Assembly (NCBI GenBank): GCA_036429605.1
Contig: JAVFKD010000002.1
Location: forward strand, 4,020,480 to 4,084,479
Length of the DNA: 64,000 bases
From: Cladobotryum mycophilum
Taxonomy: Eukaryota; Ascomycota; Sordariomycetes; Hypocreales; Hypocreaceae
Reading direction: 5' to 3'
Made by a program: the position numbers and the translations under genes
The notes under the pieces: generated by a model
The model's input: only the letters and a program-made list of their open reading frames with translations
Database searches by the model: none
What the model was told of the DNA's origin: nothing
In this document: positions 34,781-46,433 of the stretch, piece by piece
Layout of the letters: each line of letters opens with the position of its first letter
How positions within the stretch are numbered: position 1 is the stretch's first letter

Positions 34781-35294
34781 ATAATTCTGAGACTAAAAGG
34801 GAGCCTTCTGCAGCTACCAGCGGCAGCTGTGTTTGTGCCATATAACTTGAGGATCTGGGACAATGATGGAACGAGTATTATAACATTCTATTTGAGTGAC
34901 TTTGTAAATATTTGGGGTTTGGAAATATAATAGTAAGAGAGCCTTTTTCCGATGCAATTCTTGCCACACGTTGCATATCTTGGGTTTATGTGAATGAAAT
35001 CTCGTAAAGGGAAAGGGGGCTACTATTTTGTATTAAGAACACAGCGACCAAAGCGATGATTAACCCCCCAGCCAAAACGCTGTTATTTGCCTTTCCATTC
35101 CTTATCCGTGGTCTTCAACCTTCCTATTCTTGAGTCATTGTGGACTACAAGATATCTCGTTCATTCTATCGATATTATCCCCACACGAACAAAGTTCCAA
35201 AGAGCGATCGCATACGCCTCAGATCTAATATCACTGTTAGACTCAAGTGAACGTGATAAAGAAACCCTCCACCAACTTCTCATACATGACCCGT
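34781..35294. other. Intergenic between convergent genes
   Basis: Holds the 3' regions of the modular secreted gene (plus) and the RidA gene (minus). No other feature seen. Confidence 0.45.
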
Positions 35295-35793
35295 CTATTT
35301 CTTAGCATCGGCAGCCCCCTCAGGGTCATATGCCTCAACCTCAATCTCAATGTGCATTTGAGGCGATCCGAGCTCTTTAACACCAAGTTCTGTCCAAGTG
35401 GCGTTGTGATCCGGCATCCATTTTCGCATATTGTACATGATGCGTTCATGCTGGGAGGAGATGTTCGTGCTGTAGGTTACGACGCGATACACCTGCGACC
35501 AACCCTTTCCGCCTGCATGTCTGAGATTGCGATCGCAGTTTTCAAACGCCCGATCAATTTCTTGGATCAAGTCACCTTCTATCAGACTGTCGAACGTGAC
35601 TTCTGTCTTTTCGCCATTCCATCCGCCTAGATAGATCGCTGGTTAATGGATGAATGGCCATATACAGGGAGGAGCTCATACCTTGGCCAGAACAAACGAT
35701 GCGATCGCCAACACGAACAGCCTGCGCATACCCAAGGTTTTTCTGTGCCCATTCACCGAATCCCGGGTAGTTGTAGTATTGCGAGTTTGCCAT
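35295..35793 (-). CDS. RidA/YjgF-family protein
   Basis: Two exons, 35793-35682 and 35626-35295, join exactly over a 55-bp intron (GTATGA donor, TAG acceptor) into 147 residues. The pattern fits the RidA family, with VRVGDRIVCSGQGG near the N-terminus and the C-terminal strand HIEIEVEAYDPEG. The family's enzymes hydrolyse enamines and imines released by PLP enzymes. The conserved arginine of RidA (in an R-x-C-V or similar strand near residue 105) is not clearly present, so this may belong to a non-RidA branch such as those found in metabolite clusters. It is divergent from a PRISE-type reductase. Confidence 0.82.
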
Positions 35794-36368
35794 GATTGTA
35801 GTATCTATTTGGTCTGAAATAAGTGACAAAATCTACGAGTTCAAGGATTGGAGCTTATTTTAGCCAGTGAGAGAAGCGAGCTTGGTCACCATTATATGCC
35901 CATTATATCTATGATTGGCTCACTGCTGAATTGTTGTTGACGCATCACACCATGTCTTGCGACATGTGAAAAAGGAAGACACCGGATTTGTCATCCGTAT
36001 TGACGGTATTTGCTTGTTTAAGGTAGAGCCGTCAAGAGTGATAGTCTCCATGTCAGCAAGATCATTCCGTTGAAGTTGAAGATACGATGTGCAACCAAGA
36101 CCGGTACATGTCGCGAACCAATAAACTTCCCACTGTGAGCTATTATTGCGCAAAGCAAATATCGATATTCTTACAAATCGAAACCTTCGGTGAGGTAATA
36201 ATGCCTCAGCATTACTAATGCTGCACATGCTGTTTAATCGTGCGGGGGTTTATAAGTCGTCTGGGTGCCTTGCGACGTGCAGTGTAACCAACTCCTCACG
36301 GGTACTCATCCCACCGAAACACCCGTATATCCGAATCGACCCGGCTATTCGAAAACTCCCGCTCTAAA
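35794..36368. promoter_or_regulatory. Divergent promoter region, RidA / PRISE reductase
   Basis: Both neighbouring genes start at its edges and point outward, so it must serve both. The minus frame at 35920-36228 has no domain and is probably not coding. Confidence 0.5.
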
Positions 36369-37754
36369 ATGCCTTCTGCCATTGTGGTTGGTGCTACTGG
36401 TACGGCATATATGTATGAGTAGTGATGACAGAACCCCCTTTGACAATTAGACAGGCATCCTGGGACGCGCCATCGTCAGTGAGCTCAGCAAAGCACCGGA
36501 AACATGGAATCAGATTTACGCCTTGTCGAGATCCAAGAAGGGGGATTACCCACCCCACGTTGTTCATGCAAATTTGGACTTGGCAGCATCGGCAGAAGAC
36601 ATAGCGAGTGTACTCAAGGAGATGCCAGCAGCCTATGTGTTCTTTGCTGCATACATGCAACAGGATACTGAAGAAGAGCAAACTAGGGTTAACGGTTAGA
36701 ACATTTGATGTCGTCTCCAGTCCATTACCACCAGTCTTTCTGACGAAATAAATAGGGGACCTGTTGGATGCCTTTCTCCGCGCTTTGGAGATAAATGGTG
36801 TGCCGAATCTCAAGCGCTTCATCTTGGTGACGGGCGCCAAGCAGTATGGTGTTCAGCACGGCCGAGTTAAACTCCCGATGATTGAGACGGATCCCTGGTA
36901 TGGTTGATGGAGCCTGCGGATGCCTCCCAACTGTGTGCTGACTGCCTTCACTATAGGCTGCCCGAGCCTCCATATGAACCCAATTTCTATTACCGACAGC
37001 AACGATCTGTACATGCATTTTGTGAAAAGAATGATGTAGAGTGGGTTGTGACGTATCCCTCCATCGTCATCGGCTTTGCTGAGGGCAACTTTATGGATTT
37101 CGGATCTGCTCTCGCCATTTACGCCGCCGTTCACAAAGAAGTGGGCACAGAACTTCCATTTCCAGGCGGCGAGGCAGCTTACACGAGGCTGGGCACCTTC
37201 ACCGGCTCTGCCTTGCACGCTCAATTCTGTGCTTGGGCTGCACTGGAACCTCGAGCGGGGAACCAGGCCTTCAATGTTGCCAACGGTGACACGGAATCCT
37301 GGCAGAACCTATGGCCCCGCGTAGCAAAGCGCTTTGGCCTCAAGGTCCCGGCCGACCAATTCTCGCCTGCGAGGTTGAATGCGGAGGCATCCTCTGTTCG
37401 ACTGTTGGCGCCAGAGCCCCCATTGCTACAGTGGCTAATGAGATTGGATTACAAGGAAGAATTGTGCAGAGCCGTATTGAACAGCGTATTGAGCTCACGC
37501 GCTGGGCGCAAACGACAGGGGTTCGCCAGGCATGGCAAGGCCTTGTGGATCGAGAGGGGCTTGCCAATCCGCACGCCCTGGAGAAGGCCACCTGGGATTT
37601 CATCGGTCATTTTCTCGGCATTGATTTTGATATGATCTTGAGCATGAGCAAAGCCCGAGAGCTGGGATGGACTGGCTACATCGATACCTGGAGGAATTTC
37701 GAGAACTTGTTTGATGAGCTGGAGGCGAAAAAGATTCTGCCCAAGACAACGTAA
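36369..37754 (+). CDS. PRISE-type short-chain reductase, one frameshift
   Basis: Exons 36369-36399, 36455-36694, 36756-36897 and from 36957 join exactly. The dinucleotide-binding GATGILGR is split by the first intron, followed by LVTGAKQYG and the catalytic-tyrosine segment PEPPYEPNFYYRQQ. Then come the substrate-domain blocks VTYPSIVIGF and NVANGD. This matches the progesterone 5-beta-reductase/iridoid-synthase-like (PRISE) enzymes, which in fungi appear as sirQ-like or unknown reductases. The frame breaks at 37417-37421, a run of five C, where one more base makes the C-terminal part (VANEIGLQGR to LPKTT) continuous. The total would be about 420 residues, normal for the family. Because both halves are perfectly conserved, the break is either very recent or an error. 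Confidence 0.75.
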
Positions 37755-38069
37755 AATGACTAGCAATATTTTACACATGCGGGCCAGTTTACTTTTCTTG
37801 CAGCACGGGTTCGGCTGACAAGTTCCTTCATCACTCCTGAGAATTGAGACCAGTAGGGGCTACGCGGCGAGGGTAGCAAGGTCGGGACCAAAGAACCAAG
37901 GAGGTGCCTATAAAATTGAAGAAACCCATTTGTTTAGAAAGATAGCCAGAGGTTCATGTGCCACTGTGAAGTCTCATAAATGTCTCCTACGCTGCTGCTG
38001 TCTAGCCTCATTCACCGTTCCCCTCGCACCTTATTTCTCTGACGGAATATGTTTTTCCCTTTTCCCATT
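37755..38069. other. Intergenic between convergent genes
   Basis: Short spacer between the ends of the reductase gene and the decayed ankyrin NLR; nothing else seen. Confidence 0.45.
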
Positions 38070-41000
38070 TCAGAGTGACTTATAGAACATTTGGGGCGGT
38101 GTTACACCATCTTTATCAGGTATGTTGAAATCGGCACCTCTCTCCGTCATCATATAAGCATGTCGGTTCCTTTGCGTCGTATCAATGCCCAATGAACTGG
38201 TGTCCAACCATTTTCCTTGTCCCCTGTATTGAGGGGAGCGCCGCTTGCAATCAACAGCTCAGACATGGTATATTCATCTCTCACCAAGGCCCAATGAAGC
38301 GGTATCCATCCATTCTTCTTATCCTGCAAGCCAAGACAAGCACCGTTTGCGATCAAGAGCTCGGTCATGGTATCATTTTGTTTCATAGTGACCCAGTGGA
38401 GCGGTGTCTATTCTTCATCTTTGTCCTGTACGTTCAATAGAGCGCCGCGTGCAACCAACAACTCAACAATAGTATTATGCAACCTTACTAGAGCCGTGTG
38501 AGGTGGTGCGAAGCCTTCTTTTTATTCTGTATATTGATCGGAGCTCCCTTGTTGAGTAAGAGGTTCACGGTGCTTTCGCACTTATACAGAGCGACTAGAT
38601 GAAGCGGCGTCTCGCCATTTGGGCTTGTTGCGTCAATTGTGGCACCGCTATCAAGTAAAAGCTCAATTATAGCATCATGGCCATTTTCTGCAGCTAGAGA
38701 AAGCGGTGTTCGGCCACGGCCACTTCTTAGATCTGGGTCGTTGCCATTTAGTAGCCAGTGAACTGAACTCTCAAGTCCGAAGTAGGCAGCTACATGAAGT
38801 CCAGTCATGAGGCTTACATCCACTCGCTGATGTTCAAAATCTTCGCTCCAACGTGGTAGCGTTTGACTTGTTGCAGATACCTTCTGCTGGTCCTGTAAAA
38901 ACAGCATCATTATTTCACTTGGTGTCTTATTTTTGGGGGCGTGGTATCCCCACTTGCTCGCCGCATACTCATAGAATTGATTGGACTGTAACATGGCTTC
39001 ATACTCCTCCTCCGTATGGCAAGGACCAATCCCAAACATCCTAAATGAGATATATGTGATGCATATTTCCAAGATGTAGAGTTCTGGATTTAGAAACCAT
39101 AGTTCCAACTTTCTCTCGAAATGTTCTTGTGTCGTATAATGAACCGGTCGAATCACCCCGCTCTCTGTCAACAGTCACTAGACCGGCACAGACTGACAAG
39201 ATATCTTCAATATGAGGATAATTCTCCGTCAAATTTAGATTCACCAATTTCCACGGCTAGAGAAGTTTGTAACTCCAACTCTGTCAATGACCTTTTTGCG
39301 AAGGTGATCCAGATTAAGGTCTGTTTGGCGAGCTCTTGCTCTGGCAACTGGCTACTGATCCGCTCTATAGCTGAATCATATGCGTAGTTGTATGTATTAG
39401 AGTCTGTGATAAATTCTGCGACGCAAGGTGGATAGTTTTGGCTGACTTCTTTCCCTTGAGGGAATCTAGATATAATCGGGCTAGTAAGAACCTGTAACAT
39501 AGCCTGGTTAGCCTCGTATGATGGTTTGATGGGAGTTGGTATCATGGATTTCATTTATGGTACGAACAATGCTGCTCTTGATGGCGTCCCGCGGTTCTGG
39601 CTTTTGATCGACGACTCTAGGGAGCTGAGATATACTGCTTTCTAGATAACCTAGCACGTCATTCTGTGCACGAATTTGAGATACATATTTGATCGAATTG
39701 CTCACAACAACTCATTCTGCAAGATTGATCGGCGATCATTAGATGACTGACATTCATCTAACGCATCAATCAAGATGAATAACTTTGAGTAAGTGGCAAC
39801 TACTGGGCCAAGAACTTCTTTAATGTCATTGAGAGCAGGCCGAGTCGTTGTGTTCTCATGTTCATCGTGAAGTTCTTTCACACCTTCGGGGAGATCAGCC
39901 TGACCTTGGGCTAACTACTTGAGAATACTACATAGGAAATGTTTCAATTTCTGCTCATGGTGTTGTCGAAAGTTGCAGTATACATAAGCAATACCTATTT
40001 CTGGCCTCGCTCTGAATTGCCTTGTCAAGTATTCTACCACTGTTGATGTGAGCACAGTCTTCCCAGCTCCGGGAATGCCCGGGCAGAACGAAATCTGTCC
40101 TTCGTCTGAGTCAACCCATGTCCGGTACTCTGGGGAGTCCAAGAACCATTGGCAGGTTCCTGATTGCAGTAGCCTTGAGATATCGCTCTGTTGAGGACCA
40201 TAATTGATGGGTGTAAGCCAGTCGAGGATCTTGCGCTCTTCAGCTCTCTTGGATGTCACTATCACTTTATCCACTTGCTCTTCAACCTTGCCCAACGTAT
40301 CAATGACTATCAAGCTATTAGGGAACACTTTCAAAAGAAATTATGAATTGATAAGCAACTAACCGACACGCAACTGCTCGCCAATCTGTCTCTTCGCCTT
40401 AATCTTACTGGGCGCAATCTGATAAAGAAGATCTTTTGCGTACGCAGCCGCCACTATTGCTGCATAGCACTGCCATTCTTTATTTTTATGTGAGCCTGAA
40501 TAGTCGCATATACCGCGGATTATTAGACAAGGGAAGTTGTTCATTAGACCCGCTGCCTCCATTTCGAAACAGAGTATATTCCTCTCTGCCGCAAGTTTGT
40601 CTCTAATTGAGTCATCTTTCATGAGCTGGTTTACTGAGGCGATGATACCGTAGTGAACAGCTGGGTCACCCTCATCTTCCTTCCTCTCAGAACGTTGTAT
40701 CATTTGTCTTGGTCTTGAACCACATGAAGCAGTGCAGGAAGCGTCGGCATCGGTAGGGTGAACAAGATCACTCCCGAAAAGTCTGTCGCTGCTTGGGTCT
40801 GGTCGTCCGTACAGCTTCCGCAGCTTTGACTTAGAAATTAGAAGGTCATCAATCACATCATTGAGCTGATAACCGTCGCTTTCGTAGATGGCCTCTATTG
40901 CCACTGTTGCTGCCCGTAAAAGAGACAGTGGCTGATTCAGAAGTTTCGTCTGGTGAAAGTCCTGCCTCTGAATCGTTTTGCCGAAATCGTACTGAAACAC

Positions 41001-41354
41001 GCCGCCGTGGCCATTCTCTGGACGACTGACGACCACATCCCCGTGGCGTAGATCGTGATTCTTGGACGGTGCGCCACCATCGATGCCCCCCATGAGGCCA
41101 ATTCTGATATCGGGAAAGCTGTGTTGCAAGTCATTGGCGACTCTTGCGGCGGACACCAACCCATATTCTCCACCGAGCAATACAGCGATGATAACATTAT
41201 GCTTTCCTATCCTGCCAAGAGTGTATACGTTGTCATCCTTGGCTGCCACGGAATCAAGTGCTCTATTTAAATCATCAAGAAAAGCTCGCGCCGCCACGTA
41301 CTTGGGCTTGATGGCGCATATCCAGCCAACTGTATAGTTTTTAGGGTCCGACAT
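38070..41354 (-). pseudogene. Decayed PNP-NACHT-ankyrin NLR-type receptor
   Basis: A start at 41354 opens a phosphorylase-type (PNP_UDP) domain: NYTVGWICAIKPKYVAA, VIIAVLLGGEYG, IGLMGGIDGGAP and FEMEAAGLMNNFPCLIIRGICDYS. An intron near 40350 leads to the NACHT linker (RKILDWLTPI) and a Walker A motif, PGIPGAGKTVLT. The Walker B-like ILIDALDEC lies near 39770. Ankyrin repeats (GRTPLSLAAENGHDAIIELLLDSGA, shown here as a family pattern) run from about 38780 to 38070. Stops cut the frame after FLCSILK near 39917 and inside a repeat near 38406, the latter replacing the usual W of WTPLHW. Several frameshifts lie between 39720 and 39000 and in the ankyrin array. In this class the N-terminal domain is an enzyme-like effector or sensor. 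The gene is dead in this strain. Confidence 0.82.
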
Positions 41355-41375
41355 GACTGTTGCCCTATAGATCAT

Positions 41376-41759
41376 CTTAGGTCCCAGACAAAAGGATGAT
41401 TAGGCTGCTGAGATGCTGTGATTCAGACTCTTCCAAAATTGAATAGTGTAATAACTTGGGAAAATGTCAGAGGAGCAGTTAGCAGAGGGTGAGAGGGAGT
41501 ACCTACCTGTGTTGGGTGCAAAGCTGAATGCCATCCATGAATTTCAGTCCAATATTATGCCCAACGAAGCTCCACTCGGGCACATCAAGGGTAGATGCCA
41601 CCCATTGACAAGCTATCCATAACGATGTCATCTCAGGAAAGAATATCTCGGAAGTATCCGAGACAATTGTAGATGAGTTGCAGCTCCTTTTGTACAGAAT
41701 ACTAATGAATGTAGTCGATAATTGGATATAGCATGGAGGGCCTTCAATTAAAAAGAATA
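41376..41759. other. Spacer between NLR relic and kinase gene
   Basis: Upstream sequence of the NLR relic and downstream sequence of the kinase gene. No other feature recognised. Confidence 0.4.
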
Positions 41760-44059
41760 TTACTTCCTCAAGAACCCTTGCAAACCGTAGAGTATTGACC
41801 CCACCCGACGTCCCATCCTTCTGCTAGCCAGCTGAGGTGGATTCACGGGCTCGTCATACTCAGTTACCGCGACATTCGAATACTCCGGTACTCTAAATAG
41901 CCAATACGACTCGTCATTCTCCCCCTTTTCGAGACAATCTTGGAGGAACCGTTGTACCATGTCACACTGCGCCCTATCGCTCAACTGAGGGACCAACATT
42001 TTGTCTCTGATAAAGGTTAGAAAGTCTGAAAAGAAAGTGTCTCCTTCTTCGCAATAGGCATCCCCAATAAGGCCATTTATCCACTGGAGTACGTTAGTAT
42101 GCTTTCAGGTAATTCCTCATTTTAATAAATGGCAAGATAGTTCCGTTGTTACTTACCTCTTTTACACTTTGTTTCAACCTGGGAATGGGGGTTTCGGGAG
42201 GCTTGCTGTTGTTTCCAAACCGCCAAAGCAGTTGAGGCGTCTTGGGCTTCTCGATATACTTGACGAAAAAGTTATCTTCATTCCATGAAGCCCTGGCATG
42301 AATGTCACCAGAATATGAACGTTCAGTCATACGTCGATGTTCATAGTTCTTAACGGCGTGAGACCCACGTATTGCCCAGGTCATCAGTTCAGAAAAAACA
42401 CACCCGAGAGCCCAGATGTCAAACTGCCTAGAAATAACCCCCATATCGTGTTGGGGTGACCTGTAGGTCGGGGATGCCACAGTCGCTTCCCCTTCGGGTC
42501 GTTTAGATCGCGAGCCCCTGCTATGGAACTTTAGTAGTCCAAAGTCTCCAAGCTTTAGAGAACCCAGGGGATGATGTTCCGTATCCTGAGTGAAATGAAG
42601 AATGTTCTCCGGTTTGATGTCTCCGTGTATACCATAGATTGGATCATCTTTACGCGTTGGAATATGTTTATCCAAGAATCCGTGAATGCTGTTAAGATCC
42701 TTGACCATTCCATGACACTCGGTAGCAATCCACCGCACAAAGTCGGTCCAGTCACCATCAATCGATGTGAGTAGGGAAATGGGATTCGTTTGCCATAGAT
42801 CCTTTAGGTTCCCCCCATTTGCCCAGGGGAACAGGAGCATGTACCTGTCCCCAATTGTAAATGTGGCCAGTAATTCGACTAGGTGGTTCCCATCATGCAT
42901 GCGCCGATAAGCGTTTATTTCACGACGAAAAACAGTTTGGTTCTCATCGCCATACTCTGGGTGTAGTGTCTTTAGAGCAAAAGATGTGTGGTCCTGTAAA
43001 GTGATCAGTGGTTGAAGGGCCATCATGAGCCATCTCACATAAAGGACGTACCAAGAAATGATGATCAGAATGGATTTCGATCCTTTGGACCTCTCCATAG
43101 CCGCCATTTACCCTGTCCTCGGAAATAAATGTCCAGGGAAGCACTGTGCCGACCTCAAACTCATACTCAAGGGCTTTGCCGGTCTTTTTATCGCGGGCAA
43201 TGAATGGGACATGCACCCACCATTGCTTGTTGTAAAATTCCCTCATAACTTCTGAATCTCTGACATGTTTGAAGAATGTCAAATGATCTTCCTCAGCTTT
43301 ATGGCGCGACCACAGCTTTGTTTGTTTTTCGGTTCCTCGGAGAGGAAGGTCGTCATCCACTATTTTAGCAACCATAAACTTCTCGATAAGATGAGGCTTG
43401 TTAATCAGGACCAAAGTAGCAAATACTTCTCGACAGGAAGCTTTGGGATCATACCGCCTCTCATTGTTGCCACATACATATCCGGCACATCTGTGAGCTC
43501 TCGTCTCATCGTCGAAGATGCGCAAAAGCTCGGCGAATACAGCATCATACTTGCAAATGCTCCTCAAGTCCCCGCGTGGTAGAAACCGATTCTTCTTATC
43601 GCACTTGTCTTGCTCTAAAGCTCTATCGAGTAACATCTTTATGGATATTTCATCCGAATTCTCAAGTAAGATGCTCTCGCCCGTAAGGGAATCGGAACGA
43701 GAGCTGAGCCTTGGACCCAAGCCAGGTGCATCGCCGGTGAGGCCGCGGAGCAAGTCATGTTGAGAGGCTGGTTCTGCAGCCTCATTGATTGGATCATCAT
43801 ATAAAAGTGCCACATGGCCGCCATAGTCATCAACGGGAGAGGTGAGTGCACTAATGGTGGAAACCTCGGGATGGCCTGATTGTAGATATGGGGGCTGCGA
43901 TGCGTCGGCATTCCTGAGGAAGTCTGGACGACGGCGTCGGCCCTCACCGTTGGTAACATTTAGATTTACCTGCTCTCCCTTGTTAGTGTCTTACACGACA
44001 TGTAAGCACCCTGCAGGAGGAAGCAAACATCTCACCTCATTTGCCCTTGATGACGCCAT
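41760..44059 (-). CDS. Protein kinase with long N-terminal region
   Basis: Four exons close exactly: 44059-44036, 43969-43052, 42993-42157 and 42083-41760 (700 residues). The introns are 66, 58 and 73 bp. The first coding exon has only eight codons. The kinase domain shows the glycine loop GGYGEV, the lysine in FALKTLHPE, the catalytic loop HGDIKPENIL with HGD in place of HRD, the metal-binding GDFGLLKF, and TYRSPQHD in place of the APE motif. An active kinase is likely, because the K, D, N and DFG residues are all present. The first 280 residues have no domain I recognise. Proteins of this layout are frequent in fungal recognition-gene islands beside NACHT and CorA-like genes, as here. No damage is seen. 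Confidence 0.88.
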
Positions 44060-44650
44060 TGTTACTCTGTGGAATTAAACGACTGCCATGTTTCACAGCC
44101 GCAATTTGGGAGGAACTGTATTGGAGTTTGTATGACCACGAGTCACATAAAGTACTCGCCTTGATTATTTATATATTTTCTTCCACATCTGGGGATTGTG
44201 AGGCTTGGCCCTTTAACAGGCGACCGTTCCTGGACCCCTGGCTCAGGGCTTTCCTACGCTCAGACCGAAGTCCTACAATGATTGCTACGTTTGAAACAGG
44301 GCTGGCGGTTATGGGCTATGCCCTCCCTTAAAGGATGCGTATCTGAGCTTTTTGGGGTTGCACCGAGGGAATAGTTTGCCACGGGACATAAGAAATCTGC
44401 CTTCAGGGACACTGTATTGGGCCACTTTTGCAAGGGCTATGTCTTATCATTCAGCCAATAGACGCCATGCGTACCACACCACATCCGTGTTGCCTTCAAG
44501 CCATGTCATAGGACCAAATTCGAACACATATTTAATTACGCCCCCGCCTTAATGTTTGAGGGTAAGCCCAAGGTACCCTTTTTCCCAACTCCCACATCGT
44601 TTTCTCCTCACCGGTCTGTCCTCATCAGTCTCTACTCATCAGTCTCTCCC
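44060..44650. other. Divergent promoter region, kinase / small protein
   Basis: Separates the kinase gene from the small protein gene transcribed the other way. It contains a CT-rich leader (ACTCATCAGTCTCTCCC) just before the ATG at 44651. Confidence 0.45.
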
Positions 44651-44931
44651 ATGCCTTTCCCCTGGCATTTTAGCAAAAGACAATCAAGTCGAGATAATGC
44701 GACTAAGAAAGTTACCCAAGACATATCAGGTCATAACATCAATCCCGCCAAATTGGAAAAAGTCCTGAATGATCGTTGGAGTACCGACTACGCCGTAGAA
44801 GTGAGTCAAATACACCACCCTCGTCCTTGATCAAGTTGAAAGGCAGCTAATCAAACCAGATGCGGTGCAATCAATACAAAGTGAAGGCACCGGGGATTTT
44901 GTCTCAAACAGAGATCGACAGATGCTATTAG
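44651..44931 (+). CDS. Small 73-residue protein, two exons
   Basis: Exons 44651-44800 and 44860-44931 join exactly over a 59-bp intron (GTGAGT donor, ACCAG acceptor, GCTAATC branch). The protein starts MPFPWHFSKRQSSRDNATKK, is hydrophilic, and has no signal peptide or membrane helix. Its intron signals and CT-rich leader support a real gene. I do not recognise the family. It is divergent from the kinase gene and 1.5 kb upstream of a CorA-like gene, so it could belong to the same recognition-type neighbourhood, but that is only context. Confidence 0.5.
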
Positions 44932-46433
44932 AGCAAACGTCGAGCGATTTCATGATCGCCCTGCCGTTCAATGAGAGTCGGTAACCCTGATGCCATCCAT
45001 CTCATCCATGAGAAACAACGATAGGTGGTGGATCTCCTTTTTGTTCATGATCATTTTGCCTCTATAAGGCGCTATATCTTGTTTGTATTTTCTTGTTTTT
45101 TTTTCATAGATCTTCTTTGGCTCCCTAAGCGCTAAGTTTCATGATGTTGCTTTTTGATCCTACGCCTTTGGATAATGTGGTTTTTTGCTATTGCGATGTG
45201 ACAGAATATCAACTGGTTTGAGCAATACAAATTCATTCATATTCATCACGTCATAATTATGTGTACTGCAAATGGACGCAATTTCAATCATATTCAAAGT
45301 TTCATATTCAACATGTCTTTCGCCCAGCTTGAGACCTCCACCGCGAATCGGACAAATGCCACTCGGTTAGCCTTGTGGCGAAAAGTGCGATCGCATATAC
45401 TTGCGGATGATGAGAACCTCAGACTATGTTACCTCTGAATGTTAGATATTATAAAGCCTCGGTAAATGAAAGAGAACAGACGGACGAACCTCAGTCAATA
45501 GTCGCCCCACTTCTAACTGCCATTGATTTCCAATACGCTGACTGGTTTGAGAACTTGCTTAGTCTGAAGGCGGCAGAGGGGGACATACCTGTTTAACCTG
45601 ATAGTTCTGCACCCCAAGTATTTCCCGTAACTTCTCCTCCAACTTTTCTTTTGATCCATAGTCGACCGCAAGCACCTGGAGAACCATCTTGTTCGTTATA
45701 AAAGTGTGCACACCAAATATTAGAATCGATCAAGGCTTGCAAGGCATGCTTTGCCCCCTGAACTGCGACAAGCGAGTCTGCCTCATCATTCTTATACAGA
45801 GACCTGAGGCTCTGCGGCCCGGGGTCCTCAACACGAAATCACACAATCTCCCGACACCCTTGAGTGAAAAAAACCGCATTATCGCGGAGATGTAACCACA
45901 CCTGGGACTGATCTGCGACCCAGATACCCCGCGAGAGCCCTTTTTCGTTGCAATGCAGGAATCCGTGCAGCACCACTGAGCCTGAACAATGCCCAACGCA
46001 TAGAAGGCTACCAATGGCATGATTTATGAGGTAGTCTTTCAAAATCACTATTGGCATGCAGGAGATATTGGTGGGTCATGAGATCAGGTCAGAGATGGCT
46101 ATGATGGGGCGAGACTGCAGCCCTTGAATGACATGATTGGCTATCTCATGATGGTGGATGGTGTTGGGACTCGAAGGCCTGTTGGTTGAAATTGCGGGCT
46201 GAATGCATGGCGGATTTGCATTGAGACGGCTGCAGCCGGTGAGTCCCAGGCTTTTTGTGAGACAAAAGCTGAGAGTCAAAATTCGGATCAGAGACTAAAG
46301 AGGAAGCATAAAATGTCGACATTTTCAGATTGGTTTTCCTATATTCTAGTAACTAAAAGATCCGGTCTTTGTCACGTCATATTTTCTACTCAGCTGCTGA
46401 GATATATTTCCGTTTTTCGTTTTCTCCTCGAAT
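44932..46433. other. 1.5-kb stretch without a supported gene
   Basis: A 41-codon frame from 45314 (MSFAQLETST) and a further open piece at about 45494-45597 (IVAPLLTAIDFQYADWFENLL) look slightly protein-like and could be exons of a small gene. I could not connect them by splice sites. The remainder shows nothing. Confidence 0.35.

Noticed and set aside
45314..45597. Two short protein-like frames (MSFAQLETST and IVAPLLTAIDFQYADWF)
   Set aside because: No splice pair joins them in frame and no family is recognised; recorded only as a possibility.
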